The notes under the pieces: generated by a model | The model's input: only the letters and a program-made list of their open reading frames with translations | Databases searched by the model: none | What the model was told of the DNA's origin: nothing | Assembly (NCBI GenBank): GCA_021770615.1 | Contig: JAETQR010000005.1 | Location: forward strand, 1 to 64,000 | Direction of reading: 5' to 3' | From: Lachnospiraceae bacterium | Lineage (GTDB): Bacteria; Bacillota_A; Clostridia; Lachnospirales; Lachnospiraceae | Length of the DNA stretch: 64,000 nucleotides | Program-made: the position numbers and the translations under genes | Shown: one piece after another, positions 44,633-54,895 of the stretch | Position numbering within the stretch: position 1 is the first letter of the stretch | Layout: every line of letters begins with the position of its first letter

Positions 44633-45772
44633 TTATTTGCGGCTCTGCTTTCTCTTGGAGATCACATCAAAAGCAACTGCTGCCAAAAGCACAAGTCCCT
44701 TTACCGCCTTCTGCCAGTTCGCATCAATCCCCATAATAGACATTCCGTTGTTTAAAACACCCATAAAGACCGCACCGATCACGACCCCCGGAACAGTGCC
44801 GATCCCGCCATAAGCGGATGCCCCTCCGATAAAACAAGCGCCGATCGCATCCATCTCATAGTTTGTACCGGCCGTCGGCGCCGCCGAATTGAATCTGGCG
44901 ATGCAGACAAGGGCAGCAACTGCGGACAGAACTGCCATATTTACATAAGCAGTAAAATACACCCGGTTCGTTTTGATCCCGCTCAGCCTCGCTGCATTCT
45001 CATTCCCTCCCACCGCATAATAATACCGTCCGGATACGGTCTGGGACGTATAATAGGCATAAGCTGCCACGACCACTGCCAGCAGGATCAGGATCATCGG
45101 CAGACCCTTATAACTGTAAAGTTTGTAAGACACAGCCATCACCACTGCTGCCAGTATCACACATTTGATGATATCCCCGGCAAGTCCTTCCTGCTGATAT
45201 CCGTTCTTTTTTGCCCGGATACGCCTGAAAACCACAGAGGCAGCAAAGGCAAGACTGATCAGTACGCCAGCGGCTAACGCTGTGGCATAACCCGGCACAT
45301 AGTTGTTAAATAATCCAATATACTCATCCGGCATCGGTGAAATCGTCAGGCCATCCAGTACGATAAGCGCGATCCCACGCCATAACAGCATCCCTGCGAG
45401 TGTCACGATAAACGGAGGGATCCTGATATACGCGATCCAGAATGCCTGCCATACACCGATTCCAAGTCCCACCAGAAGTCCGGCGGCGATCGCAAGCCAC
45501 ATGTTCACACCTTCTGTCACCATCAGTTTACCGACGATGGCTCCCACCAGGCAGACGATCGAACCGACCGAGAGATCGATATTGCCGCCGGTGAGGATAC
45601 AGAGCAGCATTCCGACTGCAAGGATCACCACATATCCATTCTGGGCGATGAGATTCGTAATATTGGAGGAGAGCAAAAGCGCCCCGTCTGTCTGTATAGT
45701 AAAAAATAATGCCACGACGACCAGTACGATGATCATCGTATTCTTTTTTAATAATTCTTTTGCTGCGGTCAT
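44633..45772 (-). CDS. gguB: Sugar ABC transporter permease (GguB/XylH type)
   Basis: A 379-residue permease with about ten membrane helices, of the family importing monosaccharides (xylose, arabinose, galactose). The N-terminal LTGGNIDLSVGSIVCLVGAIVG and the FIVTLAGMLLWRGIAL region are family signatures. It lies four nt after the ATPase gene. A binding protein and ATPase precede it, making a complete importer in the order ChvE-GguA-GguB. The start ATG at 45772 lies in the ATPase 3' flank. Confidence 0.93.
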   Translation of the reverse strand: MTAAKELLKKNTMIIVLVVVALFFTIQTDGALLLSSNITNLIAQNGYVVILAVGMLLCILTGGNIDLSVGSIVCLVGAIVGKLMVTEGVNMWLAIAAGLLVGLGIGVWQAFWIAYIRIPPFIVTLAGMLLWRGIALIVLDGLTISPMPDEYIGLFNNYVPGYATALAAGVLISLAFAASVVFRRIRAKKNGYQQEGLAGDIIKCVILAAVVMAVSYKLYSYKGLPMILILLAVVVAAYAYYTSQTVSGRYYYAVGGNENAARLSGIKTNRVYFTAYVNMAVLSAVAALVCIARFNSAAPTAGTNYEMDAIGACFIGGASAYGGIGTVPGVVIGAVFMGVLNNGMSIMGIDANWQKAVKGLVLLAAVAFDVISKRKQSRK

Positions 45773-45776
45773 TTTT

Positions 45777-47315
45777 TCACGCTCCTTTTCCCGATTCCAT
45801 GATGTATGTCATAATGATTTCCTGTGTCGCTTCTTTTCCGTCGACTTCTCCTACCATCTTTCCCTCATTCATAATATAAATACGGTCGCTCATCCCCAGT
45901 ACTTCCGGAAGTTCTGACGAAATCATGATGACGGATCTGCCAGCCGCCACGAGATCATTGATAATGCAGTATATCTCATATTTTGCCCCCACATCGATCC
46001 CCCGCGTCGGCTCGTCCAGGATCAGGATGTCCGGATCTGCAAACATCCATTTGGCAAGCAGCACCTTTTGCTGGTTTCCGCCGCTTAAATTTCCCACATC
46101 CTGTCTCACCGACGGACATTTCGTGCGGAGCTTTTTCCTGTATTCATCTGCCACCTGGATTTCCTTTAATGAATCGATCACGCCATACTGACTGACTTTA
46201 TCTAACTTTGCCATCGTTGTATTGGTATAAATGGGGTTTTCCAGTATAAGCCCGTTTCCTTTCCGGTCCTCCGTCACATACGCCAGCTTGTGGTCGATCG
46301 CCTGCCTTACGTTTTTCAAATGTACCTCTTTGCCATTGATGCGGAGGGTTCCCGTGATCCCGGTTCCGTAGCTTCTTCCGAACAGGCTCATCGCAAGCTC
46401 TGTCCGTCCGGCTCCCATAAGCCCGGAGATGCCGACGACTTCTCCTTGCCGCACATAAAAAGATACGTCATCTACTACTTTTTTAGACGGCGTGAGGGGA
46501 TGATACACGGTCCAGTTTTTTACTTCCATGCTCACTTCTCCGATCTCCACATTTTCACGGGCCGGAAAACGGTTTTCCAGTTCACGTCCGACCATCCCCC
46601 GGATGATCCGGTTTTCACTGAAATCATCCGTCTTCTTCTCTAATGTTTCAATCGTAGAGCCATCCCGGATCACAGTGATCTTGTCAGCCACATAAGAGAT
46701 TTCATTTAATTTATGGGAAATGATGATCGATGTCATCCCCTGCTTTTTAAATTCGAGCATCAGCTCAAGAAGAGCCTGCGAATCGGATTCATTCAATGAG
46801 GCCGTCGGCTCATCCAGGATCAGAAGTTTCACATCCTTTGCCAGGGCTTTGGCGATCTCCACAAGCTGCTGCTTGCCGACGCCGATATCCTTCACCAGCG
46901 TATGGGGATCTTCATGTAGGCCTACTTTTTCCATAAGCTCTTCTGCCCTCGCATATGTCTTTGTCCAGTTCAGTGCATACCGTCTGCCCTGCTCATTCCC
47001 TAAAAACATATTTTCGCCGATCGTCAGATACGGTACCAGAGCCAGCTCCTGGTGGATGATAACAATCCCCTTTTTTTCACTATCTTTTATTTCTTTAAAC
47101 CGGCAGATCTCCCCGTCATAAACGATATCTCCCTCATAACTCCCATATGGATAGACCCCGCTGAGTACATTCATCAGCGTGGACTTTCCCGCTCCGTTTT
47201 CGCCGACCAGGGCATGGATCTCTCCTTTTTTCACTTTCAGATTTACATGGTCAAGGGCCTTTACCCCCGGAAAGGTCTTCGTGATCTCATTCATTTCCAA
47301 GATATATTCCGCCAT
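45777..47315 (-). CDS. gguA: Sugar ABC transporter ATPase (GguA/MglA type)
   Basis: A 512-residue protein with two nucleotide-binding domains. The first has Walker [11 protein letters not shown] and [11 protein letters not shown]; the second has [10 protein letters not shown] and [14 protein letters not shown] with [13 protein letters not shown]. In this family the second site often has degenerate Walker A and only one site hydrolyses ATP. It powers the permease at 44633. Gene order and the binding protein support pentose or galactose-type sugars, with no way to name the substrate from sequence. Confidence 0.95.
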   Translation of the reverse strand: MAEYILEMNEITKTFPGVKALDHVNLKVKKGEIHALVGENGAGKSTLMNVLSGVYPYGSYEGDIVYDGEICRFKEIKDSEKKGIVIIHQELALVPYLTIGENMFLGNEQGRRYALNWTKTYARAEELMEKVGLHEDPHTLVKDIGVGKQQLVEIAKALAKDVKLLILDEPTASLNESDSQALLELMLEFKKQGMTSIIISHKLNEISYVADKITVIRDGSTIETLEKKTDDFSENRIIRGMVGRELENRFPARENVEIGEVSMEVKNWTVYHPLTPSKKVVDDVSFYVRQGEVVGISGLMGAGRTELAMSLFGRSYGTGITGTLRINGKEVHLKNVRQAIDHKLAYVTEDRKGNGLILENPIYTNTTMAKLDKVSQYGVIDSLKEIQVADEYRKKLRTKCPSVRQDVGNLSGGNQQKVLLAKWMFADPDILILDEPTRGIDVGAKYEIYCIINDLVAAGRSVIMISSELPEVLGMSDRIYIMNEGKMVGEVDGKEATQEIIMTYIMESGKGA

Positions 47316-47395
47316 TCTGATCTCTCTCCTTCACTTTCCTTTATTCCGCTGCGCAAGCCGCATTTTTATAAATGGAACAATGGAACTTTAAAACT

Positions 47396-48490
47396 TTATT
47401 TCAGGTCTTCCTCCCGGTAATAACCGGAGTCTACCAGAAGCTCTTTATAATTTTCCCGGTCCGCAAACTCCGGTTCACAAAGATAGGTCGGCACGACTCC
47501 CTTCCCATTGTCATAGCTCTCCGTATCATTGACCGGCACTTCTTTTCCTTCCAAAATGGCACTTACCATCTCCACCACTTTAGAGGCTAGCTGCCTTGTA
47601 TCCTTAAAAATGGACATCGACTGTTTTCCCTGCAGGATATTCTTTACAGACGGGATATCGCAATCCTGCCCCGTCAGCACCGGAAATTCTCCCTTATAAG
47701 AGGCGGTCAATGCATTTGTGATACCGTTTGCCACCGAATCATTGGAAGAAAGTACGGCATCCAGTCTGGTTCCGTCCTGATAATATGCCGCCAGGATATT
47801 TTCCATCCTCTTCTGCGCCTCCTCTGTAGACCAGTTTGGTGTCGCACACTCCGCCAGTGTCGTAGAACCGGATCTTACCACGAGTTTTCCCGAGTCAATA
47901 TAAGGTTTTAATATTTTCATCGCTCCGCCAAAAAAATAATTGCAATTATTATCATCCGATGACCCCGTAAATAGTTCAATGTTAAAAGGCCCTTCGGCAT
48001 GTGCCAGATCCAGTTTTTCCTCAATATACTTTCCCTGCAGTTCCCCGACAAGTTCATTGTCAAACGTCGCATAATAGGAAACCGCATCCGACTGCATGAT
48101 CAGCCGGTCATAAGCGATGACCGGGATATCAAGTCCTTTTGCCCCCTGCAATGCCGTTCCGAGCGCCGAGCCATCAATGGACGCCACCACAAGTATATCG
48201 GGATTGACTGCAATCATATTCTCAATCTGGCTGACCTGGGTAGCAATATCATTGTTGGCATACTGGATATCCACCTCATACCCCTGCTTTTCCAGCTGCT
48301 CCTTCATATTACTTCCGTCCTGTACCCAGCGCTGCAGATCCTTCGTCGGCATGGAAACGGCAATGCGTTTCGTCCCGCTTTCCGATCTTTTCTGTGGCTT
48401 ATTGACAGCCACCTGGTCACCGCTCACCCCGCAGGCGGTCAGTACACATGCGATCCCTGCGATGAGCAGATATGTCACCCATTTTTTCAT
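47396..48490 (-). CDS. chvE: Sugar-binding lipoprotein (ChvE type)
   Basis: A 364-residue lipoprotein with lipobox LTAC. The periplasmic-type fold opens KRIAVSMPTKDLQRW; DIQYANNDIATQVSQIENMIA and PVIAYDRLI are typical of multiple-sugar binders such as ChvE. It delivers monosaccharide to the permease. GGAG precedes the ATG at seven nt. A weak promoter candidate (TTGTCC, 18 nt, TATATT at about 48546-48517) lies upstream, next to a lipoprotein gene relic. Confidence 0.93.
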   Translation of the reverse strand: MKKWVTYLLIAGIACVLTACGVSGDQVAVNKPQKRSESGTKRIAVSMPTKDLQRWVQDGSNMKEQLEKQGYEVDIQYANNDIATQVSQIENMIAVNPDILVVASIDGSALGTALQGAKGLDIPVIAYDRLIMQSDAVSYYATFDNELVGELQGKYIEEKLDLAHAEGPFNIELFTGSSDDNNCNYFFGGAMKILKPYIDSGKLVVRSGSTTLAECATPNWSTEEAQKRMENILAAYYQDGTRLDAVLSSNDSVANGITNALTASYKGEFPVLTGQDCDIPSVKNILQGKQSMSIFKDTRQLASKVVEMVSAILEGKEVPVNDTESYDNGKGVVPTYLCEPEFADRENYKELLVDSGYYREEDLK

Positions 48491-48610
48491 ATTGATTCTC
48501 CATTCTGTCTGCTACGAATATATTTAGTGCCTTACTACATGGACAAAGTGCCCCGTATCCGAGCCAGGATCCTCCGGCTGATCTCCCCATCCAGTGACGC
48601 ATCCAAACCC

Positions 48611-48726
48611 CTTTGCTTTTGTTCCATCTTTATGATATCATACCCATTTTTATCCTTTTTAACCGGGACACGCCCGATCGTAGAACCAGAAGTATCGCTG
48701 GCTGTCAGACTTCCATACTGGCAGCA
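48611..48726 (-). pseudogene. Relic of an array lipoprotein gene (lipoprotein 3)
   Basis: An open segment of about 39 codons with no start or ribosome binding site, matching the middle of member 5: SGSTIGRVPVKKDKNGYDII here against SGSTIWCVPVTKDKDGYDVV there. The preceding residues CQYGSLTASDT also align. Nothing else of the gene remains; member 4 ends 25 bp upstream and the sugar-binding gene starts about 120 bp downstream. So a paralogue once stood between the array and the ABC unit and was deleted. Confidence 0.8.
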
Positions 48727-48750
48727 GCAAGCCAGGGCATGCCTGACAAT

Positions 48751-50286
48751 CTAATTTTCTTCCACAAACCAACTCGCACTTTCAGTTTCCCAGTCCTCCT
48801 CTCCCTTATATGACTTCAAAAACGGCCGATAGAAAAAATCTATATCTTCCGCATCCTGATCCGCTGCCTCGTATTCGTCAGACATCCCATAATAGTACAG
48901 GGTATTCTGTGGTTCATAACACGGTTCGTAGTATTCCCTGTCTTTTTTCGTAAGCCATTTAAAATTCCCGCTTTCCAACTCATAACATCCCACACGTCTT
49001 TTTTTCTTTTTTATGTCACAAATACTAAAAAAAGCCTTTCCATTTATGATGCGGTAACACTGGGCGTCATTGACCTGTGCATGCTCGATGGCGACCCGCT
49101 TTTTCTTCGATTTATAATGCTCAGCAGCCAGCCATTTTCCCTTCTGTACCGTCCCATGGGACTGCATGCATTCTGTCATTTGCCTCTCATACTGCACCCC
49201 CGTCTCCCCTGGCGCCAGGCTAAATAAAAGATATTGCATATAGTAAGTACCATCACGGGTATCACACAACTCTGCCTGCACATAAAGCCGCTCCCTCTCA
49301 TACCAAAGATTTGTCACAGAGCACCCCCCATTTTTCAGATCCAACTTCTGTCCCACCATTTCTGACGCCGCAGCCAAAAGTTCTTTATCCGCAACAAACC
49401 AGGTGTTTTCCCTTTTCTCAAGATCATATATGTAAAGCCCTTTTTCTCCGGATTCCGAACATCCCTCAAAGAAAAACAGATTTTGGCCACTGGCCATCAA
49501 ACTTGCATTAAATCCGTCATCTCCTCCCTCCGTTGATAGTAACAGCCACTTCCCCTTTGTGTCCTCACACTTCTGGTAACGAAGTTCCTCATTCATCCCA
49601 TCATATGCCACAAAATAATCACCACATCTGGTAAAACTGACCACCTGATTGTCCCAACTGGTCTCACTCAGCTTCTTTTTCGTTTTTATATCATATTTGA
49701 TCACCGTTCCTACATAACCAACCTCCGCGATTTTACGATCCGTATAAATCAGATACTCCGGGTCGAGATAATAGTAATCAATATGGCCTTCTTCCCCAGC
49801 GGGGGTCAGTTCCTCCGACTTATCGGTGCGGAGTATATCAAAGCCATCCGGATCCTTTTCGATTGGCAGAACACAGACACAGTCACACGAATCACCCTTT
49901 TTATCCTTATCCGTCCTGACGTAATACAGATGATTTCCCACAATACCGAGGAAACTCGTACATCCCGGGATCTTGATCTCTTTCTTTTGGGAACCATCCA
50001 GTCTCCGCTGACTAATCGTATCCGTATATTCATGCCTCTCCTCTACATACAGGTTCGTATCCGTCCGGAACAGCCAATCTTTTTCTACACTTGTCGTCTT
50101 TTCTTTTTCAGAGACCACAGAATCAGACACCGCACTACCAGACACCACCGCTCCGCTTACTGCACTTCCCGACACCACGTCTCCCTGTGTCCTCCCCACA
50201 TATTCCCCGCCGCAGCCGGTGAGCAGTCCGGCCAGCAATCCGGCACATACAAATATACATATACTCCTTTTCCTTTTTGTCTCCAT
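48751..50286 (-). CDS. Array lipoprotein 4 with AVSGx linker
   Basis: A 511-residue lipoprotein; longer basic N-terminus, LTGC (Cys25), four to five pentapeptides including an altered AVVSGS and SDSVVSEKEK. Body and tail follow member 2: WLFRTDTNLYV, GQNLFFFEGCSESGEKG, CYELESGNFKWLTKKDREYY, ending SASWFVEEN. Its own consensus promoter (50327-50355) separates it from the upstream operon. The strong likeness to member 2, across the ABC genes, suggests a duplication. Confidence 0.86.
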   Translation of the reverse strand: METKRKRSICIFVCAGLLAGLLTGCGGEYVGRTQGDVVSGSAVSGAVVSGSAVSDSVVSEKEKTTSVEKDWLFRTDTNLYVEERHEYTDTISQRRLDGSQKKEIKIPGCTSFLGIVGNHLYYVRTDKDKKGDSCDCVCVLPIEKDPDGFDILRTDKSEELTPAGEEGHIDYYYLDPEYLIYTDRKIAEVGYVGTVIKYDIKTKKKLSETSWDNQVVSFTRCGDYFVAYDGMNEELRYQKCEDTKGKWLLLSTEGGDDGFNASLMASGQNLFFFEGCSESGEKGLYIYDLEKRENTWFVADKELLAAASEMVGQKLDLKNGGCSVTNLWYERERLYVQAELCDTRDGTYYMQYLLFSLAPGETGVQYERQMTECMQSHGTVQKGKWLAAEHYKSKKKRVAIEHAQVNDAQCYRIINGKAFFSICDIKKKKRRVGCYELESGNFKWLTKKDREYYEPCYEPQNTLYYYGMSDEYEAADQDAEDIDFFYRPFLKSYKGEEDWETESASWFVEEN

Positions 50287-50326
50287 ACTGTGAGTCCTCC
50301 ATCTTTTGGTTTACAATGTAACACAA

Positions 50327-50355
50327 ATTATAAAACACAAAGTTTGATTTGTCAA
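50327..50355 (-). promoter_or_regulatory. Consensus promoter of array lipoprotein 4
   Basis: TTGACA (50355-50350), 17-nt spacer, TATAAT (50332-50327) on the minus strand, about 40 nt before the ATG at 50286. It is the only perfect promoter seen inside the array. Confidence 0.87.
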
Positions 50356-50403
50356 TCGTTTTGAAAATCACAAAATAAACAAATGCTTTTCTCTTGTGAC
50401 ATT

Positions 50404-51921
50404 CTATTTCCGGACAAACTCACCCAACTCTCCTTCAAGATCTTCGGACGGTCCATAACTCATAACAGCAGAACGCTTTGACAAGGAAGTCTTCGGCATC
50501 TCATGATTGGAACAAATATCTTTCATGTCATCCCCCCATGTCCCATAACACGGCTCATAGAACTCTTTATCTTTCTTTGTCAGCCACCGGAATTTCTTCC
50601 CCGAAAGGTCAAAACATCCGACACCCGCCCGGTTCTGTTTATAATTAAAAAGGTAGAAAAACGCCTTTCCTTCCGTCATATAATAACAGTGGGAGTCCGC
50701 AGCTATGACATGTTCTTCTATAACCTCATCCTCGCCATCCTCCCATATAGAAATCGTGTCAACCCACTTTCCCTCCTGTGCTGTCCCATAAGTGCGCAGG
50801 CACTCAGTCAATTCCTTTTCGTAGCGTAGTACATTTCGCAGCTCCGCCTCCTCAGAACAGCTTAATATCAAATACTCCATATGGTAGTCTTTTCCCTCCG
50901 TCCAGTTGGCCTGAACCTGGACATAGCACCGGTCTTCCTGACAAAACAAGTCCGTTATCAGACAGACATCCAGCGCATCCGTACCCGCCAGGCCTTCTGC
51001 CTCACTCACAGCCTGTCTCAACTGCTCCCTGGATACGATTTCCTTACACTCACCGCTTGTAAGGTCACACCGGCGGATATAATCCGCCTCCCCGGTATCC
51101 GTCATCGTTTCATAAAACCCAGAGCCTGAGAAAAAGAACGACGTCCTCCCATATGCTCTCAGGCTTTCCCAGCTAATACCGGCAGAGGAAACCTGTTTCC
51201 ACCCGCTCTCACTGAATTTATGGATATAGGCACTCTTTTCTGCAAAAAGAACGACAGCATCCCCACAACCCACGATCTCTTCACAGGAACCATCCAGCGA
51301 AAGATCATCTACCGGAAGCTTTTTCTTATCCTTCCTGTCGTATTTAACAAAAGACGTCTCGAAATTTTCTTTGTAAAAAATATAACGGTCATTGATATAA
51401 ATCTGGTCCAGATCGATTTGTGCATCTGACAGGATTTTTTTCTTTTGCTGCATCTTTACAACATCATACCCATCTTTATCTTTTGTGACCGGTACACACC
51501 AGATCGTGGAACCGGAACAATACGTGGATGTCACATTCCCCTGCTTCTCTGACACGATGTCATCCACATCATAATACAGATACCCATCCTTCACACAGAT
51601 CAGGTCCATGAGATCGTCCCCGACTTTTATCTTTTTTTCATGACTCCCGTCGAGTCTGGCCTGAAAGATACAATCGCTGTCCTTGCCATCCGGACTCCAA
51701 TAGAGGTTCGTATCGGTACAAAAACGATATTCTTCGTTTGTAGAATGTTTGTCCGCATCGGTTTCTTTTTCGGACACCGCCGATCCGCTTACGGCATCTC
51801 CACTTACTGCGCTGCCGGACACCGCATCCCCCTCTGTCCTCCCGGCGTACTCCCCGCCACAGCCGGTGGCCAGTACCGCCATCACCCCTGCTAAAAACAA
51901 AGCCAACCATTTTTTTCTCAT
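50404..51921 (-). CDS. Array lipoprotein 5 with AVSGx linker
   Basis: A 505-residue lipoprotein; LATGC-type lipobox (Cys21) and a short linker of three to four pentapeptides then AVSEKE. The opening YRFCTDTNLYW and the CFDLSGKKFRWLTKKDKEFYEPCYG signature place it in the family. The tail (SAVMSYGPSEDLEGELGEFVRK) is unique. It is the last gene before the promoter gap; the operon from member 14 probably ends here. Confidence 0.85.
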   Translation of the reverse strand: MRKKWLALFLAGVMAVLATGCGGEYAGRTEGDAVSGSAVSGDAVSGSAVSEKETDADKHSTNEEYRFCTDTNLYWSPDGKDSDCIFQARLDGSHEKKIKVGDDLMDLICVKDGYLYYDVDDIVSEKQGNVTSTYCSGSTIWCVPVTKDKDGYDVVKMQQKKKILSDAQIDLDQIYINDRYIFYKENFETSFVKYDRKDKKKLPVDDLSLDGSCEEIVGCGDAVVLFAEKSAYIHKFSESGWKQVSSAGISWESLRAYGRTSFFFSGSGFYETMTDTGEADYIRRCDLTSGECKEIVSREQLRQAVSEAEGLAGTDALDVCLITDLFCQEDRCYVQVQANWTEGKDYHMEYLILSCSEEAELRNVLRYEKELTECLRTYGTAQEGKWVDTISIWEDGEDEVIEEHVIAADSHCYYMTEGKAFFYLFNYKQNRAGVGCFDLSGKKFRWLTKKDKEFYEPCYGTWGDDMKDICSNHEMPKTSLSKRSAVMSYGPSEDLEGELGEFVRK

Positions 51922-51977
51922 AAAATCATTTCCTCCTTCAAATCATCATATTCGTCCGGTCAGACAACGTCATCAAA

Positions 51978-53371
51978 CTACCATGCCTCGTCTTCACAAC
52001 AGTAAGGCCAGTCTACCTTTTTGTTGTTTGGCATATCATAACTGACCTCTTCCAGATACACTTCACTCCACCCCGGCTGTACCCCATTATAAAAGGGCAC
52101 ATACCAGTCCGGGTCTTCCTTCGTCAGAAACTTCATACTGCCGGACGAAAGATCGTAACAAGCCACCCGGTTCTTATCCAGTGTAGAATCATAGAGCTCC
52201 ATAAAACACTTGTCTTCAGACATGTACAGGCAGGTTCCACGACTTAAGAACAGAGACTTCGTCCCATCATCTACCGCATCCTCATCATATATTTTTTGAA
52301 ACGTTTTCTGGTTTTTTTCCGGATTTGCCAGACACTCCGTAAGTCCTTTTTCATAACGAAGTTCGTTTTTCCCTCCGATCTTCTGGCTCAGAACCACCTT
52401 TTTTAACACAACCACACCGTTTTCCTCCCAAAGCAGACTGACCTGCACATACAAACGGTCTTCTGTGGCGAAAAGATCTTCTGTCATCTCTGGTTTTGGG
52501 GATGATTTCAAGATTCCCTGTTTTTTCAAAACATTCCGGATCTGTTCGTCCGTTATGATTTCTTTCTTACTGCCATCCGGCAAATGATACTGCCAGACAT
52601 TATCGTAATCCTCCTCAGCATCTTCAACACGTCATCCCCATCAATAAAAGCAGTTCCTCCCGTCACAGCAACAAGTATATCAAATGCATCCTCGTCCTCA
52701 TCCGGCGTAGCATCATAAATGTATTTCTTCTCTTTCAGATCATATTTCCGGTACAAGTCTGTATTTACTACATAAAGAAGATATCTGCCATCACAATAAA
52801 TCTGCTCTTTATTCATGACAAGCGGATCGGAAAATACAAACTCTTCCTTTTGGGCATTCAGTTTTCCGTTCTCGACCGGAGCCCGCCAGAGTTCTGTCTG
52901 ATAATCCCAGAGCACCAACTGGTCCTTGACTTCTTCCACTTTTCCCGGGTCAAATTCCTTCACATACCAGACCCAGTCGTTATCGACATAGCAGATCGCC
53001 CCGATACTCTCCATTCGTTCCCCTTTCTTGAATTTGATCTCCCGACGGGAACCATCTGACAGGTCATATTCGATAACCGGTTCAACTCCCTTTTCCATAT
53101 AATACAAATGGCTGTCATTGCAGAACCGGTATTTCGATTTCTTTTTATCAGGCACGCGGTTTCCCGATCCCTCGTCCTGCAATGCCGGTCCGCTTACCAC
53201 CGGATCCGACACCGCACCGCCGGACACAGCCTGTCCGCTCACGGCATTTCCACTTATCGCACTGCCGGACACGGCATCTCCTCCTGTCCTCCCGGCGTAC
53301 TCTCCGCCACAGCCGGTAGCTATCAAAGCCATCACCCCTGTTAAAAACAAGGCGAACCATTTTTTTCTCAT
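51978..53371 (-). pseudogene. Array lipoprotein 6, broken by an internal deletion
   Basis: The 5' part (from 53371) encodes a normal lipoprotein start (LIATGC, six pentapeptides, GPALQDEGSGN) and continues in frame up to AFIDGDD. There the frame changes. The rest, beginning with EDAEEDYDNVWQYHL in another frame, continues to a normal end (PDWYVPFYNG, KKVDWPY). Against member 7, about 40 codons (residues with RQDIDSSEK...DTDLFYLQ) are missing near 52610-52640. The net frame shift gives a stop at 52553. A sequencing error would not delete 40 codons, so this is a probable pseudogene. Member 7 ends 11 bp upstream. Confidence 0.85.
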
Positions 53372-53382
53372 AAAATCCTCCT

Positions 53383-54846
53383 TTACCAGTAAGGCCAGTC
53401 TACCTTTTTGTTATTTGGCATATCGCAACTGATATCACTCGAATACACCGTCTCCGCCCAATCCGGTACTGCCCCTTCATAAAAGGGCACATACCAGTCC
53501 GGATCTTTTTTCGTCAGAAACCTCATGCTGTCAGACGAAAGATCGTAGCATGCTACCCGGTTCTTATCCTGTTTCGGATCATAGAGTTCCATAAAACACT
53601 TATCCCCGGACATGTACAGACAGGTTCCACGGCTTAAAAACAAAGACATCTCTCCCTCATCTTCTTCGTCATCGTATATTTTCTCAAATTTTTTCTGGTT
53701 TTCCCCGGGATTTGCCAGACACTCCGTAAGCCCTTTTTCATACCGAAGCTCATTTTTCGTTCCGATCTTCTGGCTCAGAACCACCTTCTTTGACACGAGC
53801 ACACCGTTTTCTTTCCAGCCAAGGCTGACCTGCACATACAGATGGTCTCCTGACACAAAAAGGTACTCTTCCATCTCAGGCTTCTTCTCAGATTTCAAAA
53901 GTCCCTTTGTTTTCAAAACTTCCCGAATCTGTTCATTCGTTATGATTTCTTTCTTACTGCCATCCTCCAGATGATACTGCCAGACATTATTGTAATACTC
54001 CTCGGTATTTTCGTTCTCAGACTCCTGCAGGTAAAACAGATCCGTATCTGTCACTGCTACCTTATCATCAATGATCTCGTCCTTCACAATCATTACTTTT
54101 TCTGACGAATCAATATCCTGGCGGAAAAACCCGTCATATCCGTCGATAAAAGCAGCTCCTCCCGTCACAGCGATAAGCATATCAACTTCATCTTCATCCT
54201 CATCCGGGGCAGCATTAAAAATGTATTTCTTCTCTTTGAAATCGTATTTCCGGTAATAGGATGACAAGCCTGAGTTCGTTGTATAAAGCAGATATCTTCC
54301 ATCACAATAACTCTGCGTTTCATTTATGACAAGCGGATCGGAAAATACAAACTCCTCTTTTTGGACATTCAGTTTTCCGTTCTCGACCGGAGCCCGCCAT
54401 AGTTCTCTCTGGAAGAAAGGATACGATGCCGTGTCGGTTTCCTTCATATACCAGACCTGTTCATTATCCACATAACTGATCGCTGCGATACGATCCTCTT
54501 CCCCGAACCTGATCTCCCGGCGGGAACCATCCGACAGGTCGTATTCCATGATTGGTTCAAACCCGTCCTCCATATAATACAGATGGCTGTCATTGCAGAA
54601 CCGGTATTTCGATTTCTTTTTCTCAGACACGAAGTTTCCCGATCCCTCGTCCTGCAATGCCGGCCCACTTACCACCGGATCCGACACCGCACCGCCGGAC
54701 ACAGCCTGTCCGCTCACGGCATTTCCACTTACAGCTCCGCCGGATACCGCATCTCCTTCTGTTTTCCCGGCGTACTCCCCGCCACAGCCGGTAACCATCA
54801 AAGCCATCACCCCTGTTAAAAACAAGGCGAACCATTTTCTTCTCAT
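53383..54846 (-). CDS. Array lipoprotein 7 with AVSGx linker
   Basis: A 487-residue lipoprotein from the ATG at 54846 (alternatives 54858 and 54885 have no better site). MVTGC lipobox, six pentapeptides, then GPALQDEGSGN. The body opens YRFCNDSHLYYM and keeps the segment that member 6 lost (DKVAVTDTDLFYLQ). It ends PDWYVPFYEGAVPDW and DMPNNKKVDWPYW. Closest to member 6 and then 8. Confidence 0.87.
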   Translation of the reverse strand: MRRKWFALFLTGVMALMVTGCGGEYAGKTEGDAVSGGAVSGNAVSGQAVSGGAVSDPVVSGPALQDEGSGNFVSEKKKSKYRFCNDSHLYYMEDGFEPIMEYDLSDGSRREIRFGEEDRIAAISYVDNEQVWYMKETDTASYPFFQRELWRAPVENGKLNVQKEEFVFSDPLVINETQSYCDGRYLLYTTNSGLSSYYRKYDFKEKKYIFNAAPDEDEDEVDMLIAVTGGAAFIDGYDGFFRQDIDSSEKVMIVKDEIIDDKVAVTDTDLFYLQESENENTEEYYNNVWQYHLEDGSKKEIITNEQIREVLKTKGLLKSEKKPEMEEYLFVSGDHLYVQVSLGWKENGVLVSKKVVLSQKIGTKNELRYEKGLTECLANPGENQKKFEKIYDDEEDEGEMSLFLSRGTCLYMSGDKCFMELYDPKQDKNRVACYDLSSDSMRFLTKKDPDWYVPFYEGAVPDWAETVYSSDISCDMPNNKKVDWPYW

Positions 54847-54895
54847 AACAATCCCCATCCTTTCCTTAAAATCATATATGTACAAGCAGAGAACA

